Assembly (NCBI GenBank): GCA_023430425.1
Contig: JAEZAR010000251.1
Coordinates: 1-5,311, forward strand
DNA length: 5,311 nucleotides
Reading direction: 5' to 3'
DNA from: Actinomycetes bacterium
GTDB lineage: Bacteria > Actinomycetota > Actinomycetes > Actinomycetales > Cellulomonadaceae
Shown here in pieces: positions 1 through 5,311 of this stretch. A program made the translations under genes and the position numbers. Within the stretch, counting starts at the first letter, position 1. Each line of letters opens with the position of its first letter. The notes beneath the pieces were generated by a model that was not told the DNA's origin, ran no database searches, and saw only the letters and a program-made list of their open reading frames with translations.

Positions 1-1
1 C

Positions 2-70
2 ATCGGGACCCTCGCGTCCCTGCTCTGGGCGGCCGGCGTGGGCGCTCTCGGCGTCGCCCTGCTGCGCTGA
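2..70 (+). CDS. C-terminal end of an unidentified, probably membrane protein (partial)
   Basis: The frame starting at base 2 is open from the window edge to a TGA at 68-70 and gives 22 residues. All but one codon end in G or C, which is the coding signature of this genome, so this is likely the true reading frame. The visible tail is hydrophobic and rich in Ala, Gly, Leu and Val, with a single Trp and a terminal Arg. It resembles a last transmembrane helix ending at the cytoplasmic face. In many actinobacteria the genes upstream of efp belong to the shikimate pathway or are peptidases or small membrane proteins. The fragment is too short to choose among these, so no function is assigned. A GC hairpin begins seven bases after the stop codon. 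Confidence 0.6.
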   Translation: MGTLASLLWAAGVGALGVALLR

Positions 71-76
71 GGTCGC

Positions 77-96
77 CCGGGCCGGACCCGGCCCGG
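77..96 (+). terminator. GC-rich hairpin just after the upstream gene; possible terminator without T-tract
   Basis: An 8-bp perfect inverted repeat (CCGGGCCG at 77-84, CGGCCCGG at 89-96) encloses a 4-base loop (GACC). It starts seven bases after the stop codon of the upstream gene. No run of T follows, so a classical intrinsic terminator is not present. Hairpin-only terminators have been proposed in actinobacteria. The repeat occupies the place where the -35 region of the putative efp promoter would lie, so it could instead be a binding site or a chance product of GC-rich sequence. Confidence 0.35.
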
Positions 97-100
97 CCGC

Positions 101-106
101 TAGACT
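101..106 (+). promoter_or_regulatory. Putative -10 box (TAGACT) for the efp-nusB operon
   Basis: TAGACT fits the TANNNT -10 consensus of actinobacterial primary sigma factors and stands out in a GC-rich leader. No recognisable TTGAC-like -35 box is found about 17 bases upstream, where the sequence is part of the GC hairpin at 77-96. Transcription starting near 112-114 would give a 5' untranslated leader of about 90 bases before the efp start. I see no known riboswitch in that leader. Confidence 0.45.
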
Positions 107-202
107 CGACCGCGGCCCGCGCCCCGCGACGGCGACGCGGCCGGCCTCACCCGCTCATCCGCGCCCGGCGCCCCTGCGCACCCGACGACCAGGAAGACCC
201 AC

Positions 203-766
203 GTGGCCACGACGAACGACCTCAAGAACGGCATGGTGCTCAACCTCGACGGCCAGCTCTGGTCCGTCGTAGAGTTCCAGCACGTCAAGCCCGGCAAGGG
301 CGGCGCCTTCGTCCGCACGAAGCTCAAGAACGTGCTCTCCGGCAAGGTGCTCGATCGGACGTTCAACGCCGGGACGAAGGTCGAGACGGCCACCGTCGAC
401 CGCCGCGACATGCAGTACCTGTACAAGGACGGCGACGACTTCGTCTTCATGGACCCCGACACCTACGACCAGGTGCACATCACGGCCGCCGTGGTCGGCG
501 ACGCCGCCAAGTACCTCCTCGAGAACCAGACGGCCACCGTCGCCCGCCACGACGGCGAGCCGCTGTACGTCGAGCTCCCGGCGGCGGTCGTGCTCGAGAT
601 CTCCTACACGGAACCCGGGCTGCAGGGCGACCGGTCGACGGGCGGCACCAAGCCCGCCACGCTGGAGACCGGCACCGAGATCCAGGTGCCGCTGTTCCTG
701 GAGACGGGCACGAAGGTGCGCGTCGACACGCGCGACGGGTCGTACCTGGGCCGCGTGAACGACTGA
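203..766 (+). CDS. efp: Translation elongation factor P (EF-P)
   Basis: EF-P binds the ribosome between the P and E sites and speeds peptide bond formation at consecutive prolines. The 187-residue product has the normal family length and all three domains: an N-terminal KOW-like domain (about 1-64), an OB-fold domain (about 65-127) and a C-terminal OB-fold domain (about 128-185). The C-terminal part carries the conserved [10 protein letters not shown] stretch (148-157) and the ending DGSYLGRV. The tip lysine that meets the P-site tRNA is K32 in [12 protein letters not shown] (27-38). The GTG at 203 is the best start because the family's N-terminus (ATTNDLKNG) begins there and an AGGAAG ribosome binding site lies six bases upstream (191-196). 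The tip loop reads PGKGG rather than the PGKGP described for many actinobacteria. nusB follows after one base, so the two are probably one operon. Confidence 0.98.
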   Translation: MATTNDLKNGMVLNLDGQLWSVVEFQHVKPGKGGAFVRTKLKNVLSGKVLDRTFNAGTKVETATVDRRDMQYLYKDGDDFVFMDPDTYDQVHITAAVVGDAAKYLLENQTATVARHDGEPLYVELPAAVVLEISYTEPGLQGDRSTGGTKPATLETGTEIQVPLFLETGTKVRVDTRDGSYLGRVND

Positions 767-767
767 C

Positions 768-1184
768 GTGGCGGCCCGCAGCAAGGCCCGCAAGCGCGCG
801 CTGGACGTGCTCTTCGAGGCCGACCAGCGCCAGCTCCCACCCCTGGAGGTGCTGGCCGAGCGGCTGCGCGTGCCGGGCACGCAGGCCGCGCTGCCGCAGT
901 ACGCCGCCGACCTCGTCGAGGGTGTGGTGGAGCACCGGACCCAGATCGACGAGCTGATCAGCACCTACTCCCGTGGCTGGACGCTGGAGCGCATGCCCGC
1001 GGTGGACCGCGCCGTGCTGCGGCTCGGTGCGTTCGAGGTGCTGTACCGCGACGACGTCCCCGACGCGGTCGCCGTGGACGAGGCCGTCGAGCTCGCCCGC
1101 GCCCTCTCGACCGACGACTCGCCCGCGTTCGTCAACGGGCTCCTGGGGCGCCTCGTCGAGCTGAAGCCGACGCTGCTGGCCTGA
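768..1184 (+). CDS. nusB: Transcription antitermination factor NusB
   Basis: NusB pairs with ribosomal protein S10 (NusE) on boxA RNA and supports antitermination and folding of rRNA transcripts. The 138-residue product has the usual size and an all-helical pattern. Recognisable family blocks are the basic N-terminus RSKARKRALDVLFEAD (4-19), the central W71 with MPAVDRAVLRLGAFEVLY (76-93), VAVDEAVELAR (101-111) and FVNGLLGRL (121-129). The GTG start lies one base after the efp stop codon, and no clear Shine-Dalgarno sequence is seen in the end of efp. Translation is therefore probably coupled, with ribosomes finishing efp re-initiating here. In Streptomyces the next genes are bldD and pyrR. 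Here the operon ends and converges on a minus-strand gene 44 bases away. Confidence 0.97.
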   Translation: MAARSKARKRALDVLFEADQRQLPPLEVLAERLRVPGTQAALPQYAADLVEGVVEHRTQIDELISTYSRGWTLERMPAVDRAVLRLGAFEVLYRDDVPDAVAVDEAVELARALSTDDSPAFVNGLLGRLVELKPTLLA

Positions 1185-1209
1185 GGCGGCCCTGCCCCCC
1201 AGGCGGCCT

Positions 1210-1222
1210 GAGCCCGGGGCTC
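1210..1222. terminator. Small inverted repeat between convergent genes; weak terminator candidate
   Basis: GAGCC (1210-1214) and GGCTC (1218-1222) form a 5-bp stem with a 3-base loop in the 44-base gap between the nusB stop and the stop of the minus-strand GGDEF/EAL gene. A second, imperfect pairing is possible between CCTG (1191-1194) and CAGG (1200-1203). No T-tract follows on either strand. The convergent layout calls for termination here, but the structure itself is weak and in GC-rich sequence could be chance. Confidence 0.3.
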
Positions 1223-1228
1223 GCGTCC

Positions 1229-3505
1229 CTACGCGGTGGCCGCCGGGACGAGGTGCTCGGACCGGTGGGGCCCGCTCAGCGCACCCACGCCCTCGGCCGA
1301 CCGGGCGCCGGGCCGCCGGCCCCGCACGGGCAGTGTCGGCGCCGGGCGACCCAGCATGAAGCCCTGCACGGTGCCGACGCCCATCGACACCAGCGTCGTC
1401 AGCTCCTCGGCGCGCTCCACGCCCTCGGCGACGACGTCGAGGTCGTGGGCCTGCGCCACGGCGAGGACGGCCCGGAGGACGGCGTCGCCCGCCGGCGTGC
1501 CCGAGGCGCGCACGAACGCCTGGTCGACCTTGAGCACGTGCACGGGCAGCTCGGCGAGGCGCGCGAGCGAGCTGTAGCCGGTGCCGAAGTCGTCGAGCGC
1601 GATCCGGACCCCGCGGGCCGCGAGGGTGGCGAGCGCGGCGCGGGCGTGCTCCGCGTCGTGCAGCAGCGCGGTCTCGGTGACCTCGACGGTGAGCCGGTGC
1701 CACGCTCCGGGGCCCCACGACTCCTCGACCTGACGGAGGAAGTCGACCTCGTCGAGCTGGCGCGCCGAGACGTTGACGGCCACCGGCAGGTCGTACTTCT
1801 CCGACGCCGCGCGCGCCGCGGCGAACACCTGGCGACCGATGTCGACGATGAGTCCCGTCTCCTCCGCCAGCGGCAGCCACTCCTTCGGCAGGCGCAGCTC
1901 CCCGCCCCGCCGCCACCGGGCCAGCGCCTCGAGCCCGACGACCTCGAGCGTCCCGGAGTCGGTCAGCGGCTGGAAGTGCACCACGACGTCGCCCGCGCCG
2001 ATCGCGTGCTCGAGCTCGCGCCGCATCGTGGTGCGCGCCACGAACTCCGCGCGCAGGGCGTCGTCGTAGAACGCGGCGCCACGACCGGTGCGGCGGGCGG
2101 CGAGCATCGCGAGGTCGGCGCCACGGACGAGCGCGTCGACGTCGCGCACCTGGCCGGGTCGCCACACGGCGACGCCCACGGCGAGCGGCGTGCCGGGCAC
2201 CCGGTGCGCGAGGTACCCGAAGCGGTGGTGCACGCGGTCGGCGAGGGCGAGCAGCTCGGTGTCGTCGCCCGCCCGCTCGACGACGACGACGAAGTGGTCG
2301 CCGCCGTGCCGGGCGACGAACCGGGTCGGCCCCACCGCGTCCACGAGCTGGAGCGCGACGCGCTGCAGGAGCCGGTCGCCCCACTCGCGCCCGCGGAGGT
2401 CGTTCGCGTGCTTGAACCCCTCCAGCGCGCACAGGAGCACCGCGACGCGCGTGCTCTCCACCTCGGCCTTGCCGAGCACCGCGGCGAGGTGACTGTCGAG
2501 CGCGGGGCGGTTGTGCAGCCCGGTGAGGGCGTCCGTGTAGGCGGCCGTGCGCAGCTTCGCCGTGAGCGTGTGGCGCTCCGCGGCGTTGGAGACCACGCGT
2601 GCGACGTCACGCAGGAACGACTGCTCGTCGGGCAGCAGCGGGCGCCCGTCGGCGGAGTAGAGCTCCGTGACGAACCGGTCCCGCGAGAGCGGCCGGAGCG
2701 TGCCCTGGATCGAGGGGTCGCCCAGGAGCTCGCGGCACCGCCGACGCGCGTCGTCGAGCAGGTCCTCGGGCGTGCGCAGCAGCCACGCCGAGTTGGCCAC
2801 CGACGCGATGGCGTCCCGCATGCGGGCCCGACGGTCGGCCGCGCGGCGCACCGCGCGCACCCGGGCGGCCGCGAGCACCTCGAGGCCCACGACGAGCGGG
2901 ACGGGCCACAGGCCGCGCAGCAGCTCGGCGGTCGCCGACGCCGGCAGCAGCGCCGCGACGACGACGGCCACCACGGCGAGCACGGAGCACGCCGCGACGA
3001 CGGTGCCCGTCCCGGTCACCTCCAGGCCCCGGACCGCGCGCAGCACGTAGGCGCCCACGACCGCGACGGGGACGAGCTCCACCACGGGGAGCAGGGGACC
3101 CGGTACAGCCAGGCCCGGGGCGACCACGTCGGCGACCAGCACGGGCGTGGTCCACCACAGGACCGCAGCCGCAGCGAACCAGGCGACCAGGCCCGTGACC
3201 AGGCCCCGGACGGACGGCCCGCAGGTGAGCGTCTGGACCGCGGGCAGGCTCAGGGCGAGCGCCGCGCCGAACGCGAGGAAGCGCGCGAACAGGAGGGGTC
3301 GCGCCCCGGCGTCCGGCGCCACCACCGCGGCCACGCCGCCCAGCAGGCACACCGTGGCGAGCGCGAGGGACCACGCGGCGCTCCACCGCACGCCGCTGCG
3401 GCGCAGCTCGTCGCGCCACGTGCCGGACTCGACGGCGACGAGGCCCACGACGACGCCCGCGACCAGGCACTGGGCGACGACGATCCAGGAGGGGAGCGAA
3501 CCCAC
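1229..3505 (-). CDS. Membrane GGDEF-EAL protein; predicted cyclic di-GMP phosphodiesterase with degenerate cyclase domain
   Basis: EAL domains hydrolyse cyclic di-GMP to pGpG. The 758-residue product has about seven hydrophobic segments (roughly residues 5-25, 43-64, 70-92, 100-119, 138-157, 167-188, 196-214), a linker of about 100 residues (221-320), a GGDEF domain (about 321-485) and an EAL domain (about 492-725). The EAL motifs look complete: Q512, E526 in EALARW, N578 in NVS, E608 in EVTE, D638-D639 in DDFGTGYSS, K659, E694 in AEGVE and Q714. The GGDEF domain is altered. The motif reads GGDHF (401-405), the metal-binding Asp is A360 in CALEGFK, and the RxxD inhibitory site is replaced by GPTR (392-395). 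N368 and D377, which match guanine-binding residues in PleD, are kept. The GTG at 3505 is the first start after an in-frame stop and lacks a ribosome binding site, suggesting a leaderless transcript. Residues 726-758 form an apparently unstructured tail. The sensed signal is unknown. Confidence 0.96.
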   Translation of the reverse strand: MGSLPSWIVVAQCLVAGVVVGLVAVESGTWRDELRRSGVRWSAAWSLALATVCLLGGVAAVVAPDAGARPLLFARFLAFGAALALSLPAVQTLTCGPSVRGLVTGLVAWFAAAAVLWWTTPVLVADVVAPGLAVPGPLLPVVELVPVAVVGAYVLRAVRGLEVTGTGTVVAACSVLAVVAVVVAALLPASATAELLRGLWPVPLVVGLEVLAAARVRAVRRAADRRARMRDAIASVANSAWLLRTPEDLLDDARRRCRELLGDPSIQGTLRPLSRDRFVTELYSADGRPLLPDEQSFLRDVARVVSNAAERHTLTAKLRTAAYTDALTGLHNRPALDSHLAAVLGKAEVESTRVAVLLCALEGFKHANDLRGREWGDRLLQRVALQLVDAVGPTRFVARHGGDHFVVVVERAGDDTELLALADRVHHRFGYLAHRVPGTPLAVGVAVWRPGQVRDVDALVRGADLAMLAARRTGRGAAFYDDALRAEFVARTTMRRELEHAIGAGDVVVHFQPLTDSGTLEVVGLEALARWRRGGELRLPKEWLPLAEETGLIVDIGRQVFAAARAASEKYDLPVAVNVSARQLDEVDFLRQVEESWGPGAWHRLTVEVTETALLHDAEHARAALATLAARGVRIALDDFGTGYSSLARLAELPVHVLKVDQAFVRASGTPAGDAVLRAVLAVAQAHDLDVVAEGVERAEELTTLVSMGVGTVQGFMLGRPAPTLPVRGRRPGARSAEGVGALSGPHRSEHLVPAATA

Positions 3506-3586
3506 GAGGCAACTATCGGGTCCGCCCGGCGATCACATGAGGCGTTTCATCCGAACATTTCGATCTTGTGAACAATTGCCCGGCCG
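3506..3586. other. AT-rich intergenic spacer with a short palindrome
   Basis: This 81-base gap separates putA (upstream) from the GGDEF-EAL gene (downstream), both on the minus strand. Bases 3531-3580 are only 44% G+C by direct count, far below the flanking coding sequence. The spacer holds the perfect inverted repeat TTGT-GA-ACAA (3566-3575), which lies upstream of the putative promoter, and a looser ATGA-N6-TCAT pair (minus strand, about 3550-3537) that overlaps the CTCA element. The composition suggests a regulatory region for the GGDEF-EAL gene, which would then have its own transcript. No known operator is identified. Confidence 0.5.
3513..3541 (-). promoter_or_regulatory. Possible sigma-28/WhiG-like promoter for the GGDEF-EAL gene, leaderless
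   Basis: Read on the minus strand, CTCA (3541-3538) is followed after 17 bases by CCCGATAG (3520-3513), and then seven bases lead straight to the GTG start at 3505. The second element matches six of eight bases of GCCGATAA, the -10 element of the FliA/WhiG sigma family. A CTCA-type -35 has been described for some actinobacterial FliA promoters. The spacing is slightly longer than the usual 15-16. The distance to the GTG places the transcription start at or next to the start codon, which fits the missing Shine-Dalgarno sequence. An alternative reading is a primary-sigma -10 (GATAGT, 3517-3512) without a -35. Confidence 0.45.
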
Positions 3587-3599
3587 TCAGGAGCGGCCG
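3581..3599 (-). terminator. Hairpin spanning the putA stop codon; weak terminator candidate
   Basis: Two copies of CGGCCG (3594-3599 and 3581-3586) form a 6-bp stem whose 7-base loop contains the putA TGA stop codon. On the minus strand the stem is followed by GGGCAATTGTT, which is only weakly T-rich. It could end putA transcription before the separate GGDEF-EAL promoter. CGGCCG is itself palindromic and common in this composition, so a chance origin is quite possible. Confidence 0.3.
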
Positions 3600-5311
3600 T
3601 CCGGCGGCTCGTCGACGTGCCCGAACCGGTGCCGTGTCCGGCTCACCGCCTGCTCCCGCAGCACGCACAGGAGCTCCCGACGTCCGCTCGCGAGCACCGG
3701 GTGGTCCAGGAGGGTCACCTCGCCCACGCGCGAGCGCGCGGCGGCCCGCAGACCCGGGCAGTCGCCCACCGCCCGGACGCGGCCGGTGACGTCGCCGCGG
3801 CTCACGCGGGCGGCGAACGACGCGTGGTCCTCCGCGTCGGCCCGGGAGACCTCGACGGGCACGCCGACCAGCTCTGCGGCCGCGAGCACGCGGGCCACCT
3901 CCCGCCCGCGCGCGCCGTCCCCGACGCGCACCGTCAGCCGGGGCACCGGGCGGTGACGCAGCACGTTCGACTCCGCGCGCAGGGCCGACGGGTCCTGCTC
4001 GGAGCCGAGGTCGGCGCGCCACACCCGCCGGTCGTCCGCGCGCGCCCAGGCCAGCCACCCCTCGTCGTCCTGCGGCACCTCGGGGGCGTCGGTCCACGTG
4101 CCCAGCTGGGCGACGTAGTCCGGTCCGCCCGCCTTGGCGCCGGGACCGACGGCCGAGGCCTTCCACCCGCCGAACGGCTGTCGCCGCACGACCGCCCCCG
4201 TGGTGTGCCGGTTCACGTACGCGTTGCCGACCTCCACGTGCTCGAGCCAGCTGGCGATCTCCTCCTCGTCCAGGGAGTGCAGGCCCCCGGTGAGCCCGAA
4301 GGGCACCGCGTTCTGCCACGCCAGGGCCTGGGCGAGGGTGTCCGCCCGCATGACGCCGAGCACGGGACCGAAGCACTCGGTGAGGTGGAAGAACGATCCC
4401 GGCGCGACCCCGTGCTTGACCCCGGGCGACCAGAGCCGGCCCGAGTCGTCGAGCCTGCGGGGCCGCACGAGCCACGCCTCACCGGGGTCCAGCCGGGTCA
4501 GGGCACGCAGCAGCTTGCCCTCGGGCGGCGCGATGAGCGGTCCCATCGCGGTGGCCGGGTCCGTGGCCGGCCCGACGACCAGGCTCTGCACCGCGTCGGC
4601 CAGCTGCCGGCGGAACCGCGCGGACCGGCCGACCGAGCCGACCAGGATGAGCAGCGAGGCCGCCGAGCACTTCTGCCCGGCGTGCCCGAACGCCGAGCGG
4701 ACGACGTCGGCCACCGCCAGGTCCAGGTCCGCCGAGGGTGTCACGACGAGCGCGTTCTTCCCGGACGTCTCGGCGAGGACCTCCACGTCCTCGCGCCACC
4801 CCGCGAACAGCGCCGCGGTCTCGACGGACCCCGTCAGCAGGACGCGCCCGACCGCCGGGTGCCGGACCAGCCGCGCCCCCACCTCGTCCTCGGGGGCCGA
4901 GACCACCTGCACCAGGTCGGGGGACAGGCCGTGCTCGGCGAGCGCGGCCCGCACGGCGGCGAGCGCCACCGCCCCGCAGCGGGGCGTCTGCGGTGCGGGC
5001 TTGGCGACCACGGGGGAGCCGGCCGCCAAGGCGGCGAGGACCGAGCCCACCGGGATCGCCACCGGGAAGTTCCACGGCGGTGTCACCACGGTCACGCCAG
5101 ACGGCCGGAACCGGGCCCCGGGCACCACGCCGTCCCCGAGCTCGAGCGCCCGGTCGGCGTAGTACCGCGCGAAGTCGACGGCCTCGCTCACCTCGGGGTC
5201 CGCCTCCGCGACCGTCTTGCCGGCCTCGTCGGCCATGACGGCGACGAGGTCCGCACGCCGCGCGGCGAGCAGGTCCGCCGCGCTGCGCAGGACGGCCGCG
5301 CGGTCGGCCGG
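3587..5311 (-). CDS. putA: PutA-type proline catabolic enzyme, C-terminal P5C (glutamate semialdehyde) dehydrogenase part (partial)
   Basis: This enzyme module oxidises L-glutamate-gamma-semialdehyde, formed from proline, to glutamate with NAD+. The frame is open to the window edge, and 574 C-terminal residues are visible (numbered here from the first visible codon). Aldehyde dehydrogenase landmarks are PPWNFP with N81, the cofactor-binding K104 in AKPAPQTP, the general-base E181 in AETSGKNA, the nucleophile C215 in GHAGQKCSAAS, E312 in ECFGPVLGV and the QPFGGWK block (378-384) followed by GPGAKAGGPDY. These phrases match the ALDH half of long actinobacterial PutA proteins, in which a proline dehydrogenase domain precedes it. 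That domain and the start codon lie outside the window. After about residue 405 comes an extension of some 170 residues ending in REQAVSRTRHRFGH, as seen in long PutA forms, where a C-terminal domain assists substrate channelling. A stand-alone P5C dehydrogenase remains possible until the upstream sequence is seen. No catalytic residue is missing. Confidence 0.92.
   Translation of the reverse strand, partial: PADRAAVLRSAADLLAARRADLVAVMADEAGKTVAEADPEVSEAVDFARYYADRALELGDGVVPGARFRPSGVTVVTPPWNFPVAIPVGSVLAALAAGSPVVAKPAPQTPRCGAVALAAVRAALAEHGLSPDLVQVVSAPEDEVGARLVRHPAVGRVLLTGSVETAALFAGWREDVEVLAETSGKNALVVTPSADLDLAVADVVRSAFGHAGQKCSAASLLILVGSVGRSARFRRQLADAVQSLVVGPATDPATAMGPLIAPPEGKLLRALTRLDPGEAWLVRPRRLDDSGRLWSPGVKHGVAPGSFFHLTECFGPVLGVMRADTLAQALAWQNAVPFGLTGGLHSLDEEEIASWLEHVEVGNAYVNRHTTGAVVRRQPFGGWKASAVGPGAKAGGPDYVAQLGTWTDAPEVPQDDEGWLAWARADDRRVWRADLGSEQDPSALRAESNVLRHRPVPRLTVRVGDGARGREVARVLAAAELVGVPVEVSRADAEDHASFAARVSRGDVTGRVRAVGDCPGLRAAARSRVGEVTLLDHPVLASGRRELLCVLREQAVSRTRHRFGHVDEPPDGRS

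Noticed and set aside
107..202. A riboswitch or attenuator in the efp leader
   Set aside because: The leader is GC-rich and can fold, but shows no known riboswitch core, leader peptide or terminator with a T-tract.
155..964. A 269-codon minus-strand open frame antisense to efp and nusB
   Set aside because: The plus strand carries two intact housekeeping genes. The antisense product has repetitive Val/Gly/Arg/Leu sequence only.
480..2432. A 650-codon minus-strand open frame crossing nusB, part of efp and part of the GGDEF-EAL gene
   Set aside because: It overlaps three well-supported genes and translates to Arg/Ala/Gly-rich sequence without recognisable domains.
2641..2845. A full GAF or PAS sensory domain in the linker between the membrane segments and GGDEF (about residues 221-288)
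   Set aside because: The linker is too short for a complete domain, and I see only weak helix and strand resemblance. It is better described as an unassigned linker.
1253..3571. A 772-codon plus-strand open frame running antisense through the whole GGDEF-EAL gene
   Set aside because: Its product is low-complexity and rich in Arg, Gly, His and Asp with no family motifs, while the opposite strand encodes clear GGDEF and EAL domains. Long shadow frames are expected at this GC content.
3513..4475. A 320-codon minus-strand open frame overlapping the 3' half of putA and the spacer
   Set aside because: It is a different frame of the putA coding region with Arg/Gly/Ala-rich shadow composition. The putA frame has conserved ALDH motifs.
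4134..5162. A 342-codon plus-strand open frame antisense to putA
   Set aside because: It is rich in Ser, Thr, Arg and Ala with no domain, and is explained as a shadow of the ALDH coding sequence.

Overview
The window looks like ordinary chromosome from a high-GC Gram-positive bacterium (Actinobacteria). A Micrococcales relative such as a Cellulomonas-like organism is my best guess. The reasons are the very GC-rich coding sequence with almost exclusive G/C third positions, the efp-nusB gene pair, several GTG starts, and a long actinobacterial-type PutA. The genus is an inference. I see no insertion sequence, phage gene, CRISPR array, tRNA or rRNA.

Layout: (i) 2-70, the last codons of an unidentified plus-strand gene ending in a hydrophobic helix. 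(ii) 71-202, a leader with a GC hairpin and a TAGACT -10-like box. (iii) 203-1184, efp and nusB, separated by one base and probably co-transcribed and translationally coupled. (iv) 1185-1228, a short convergent gap with a small inverted repeat. (v) 1229-3505 on the minus strand, a 758-residue membrane protein with about seven N-terminal membrane segments, a degenerate GGDEF domain and an apparently intact EAL domain. (vi) 3506-3586, a strikingly AT-rich spacer with a possible sigma-28/WhiG-like promoter. (vii) 3587-5311 on the minus strand, the C-terminal 574 residues of a PutA-type proline catabolic enzyme, open at the window edge.

Functionally, efp and nusB are housekeeping genes: relief of polyproline stalling on the ribosome, and antitermination of rRNA transcription. 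The minus-strand membrane protein is predicted to be a cyclic di-GMP phosphodiesterase whose GGDEF domain has lost cyclase residues but kept guanine-recognition residues, so it may sense GTP. PutA oxidises proline to glutamate. No functional link between the two halves is evident.

The points most worth a second look are the asymmetric catalytic decay of the GGDEF domain, the apparently leaderless GTG start of that gene behind a flagellar/sporulation-sigma-like promoter, and the PGKGG tip of EF-P. I found no convincing undescribed multi-gene system.
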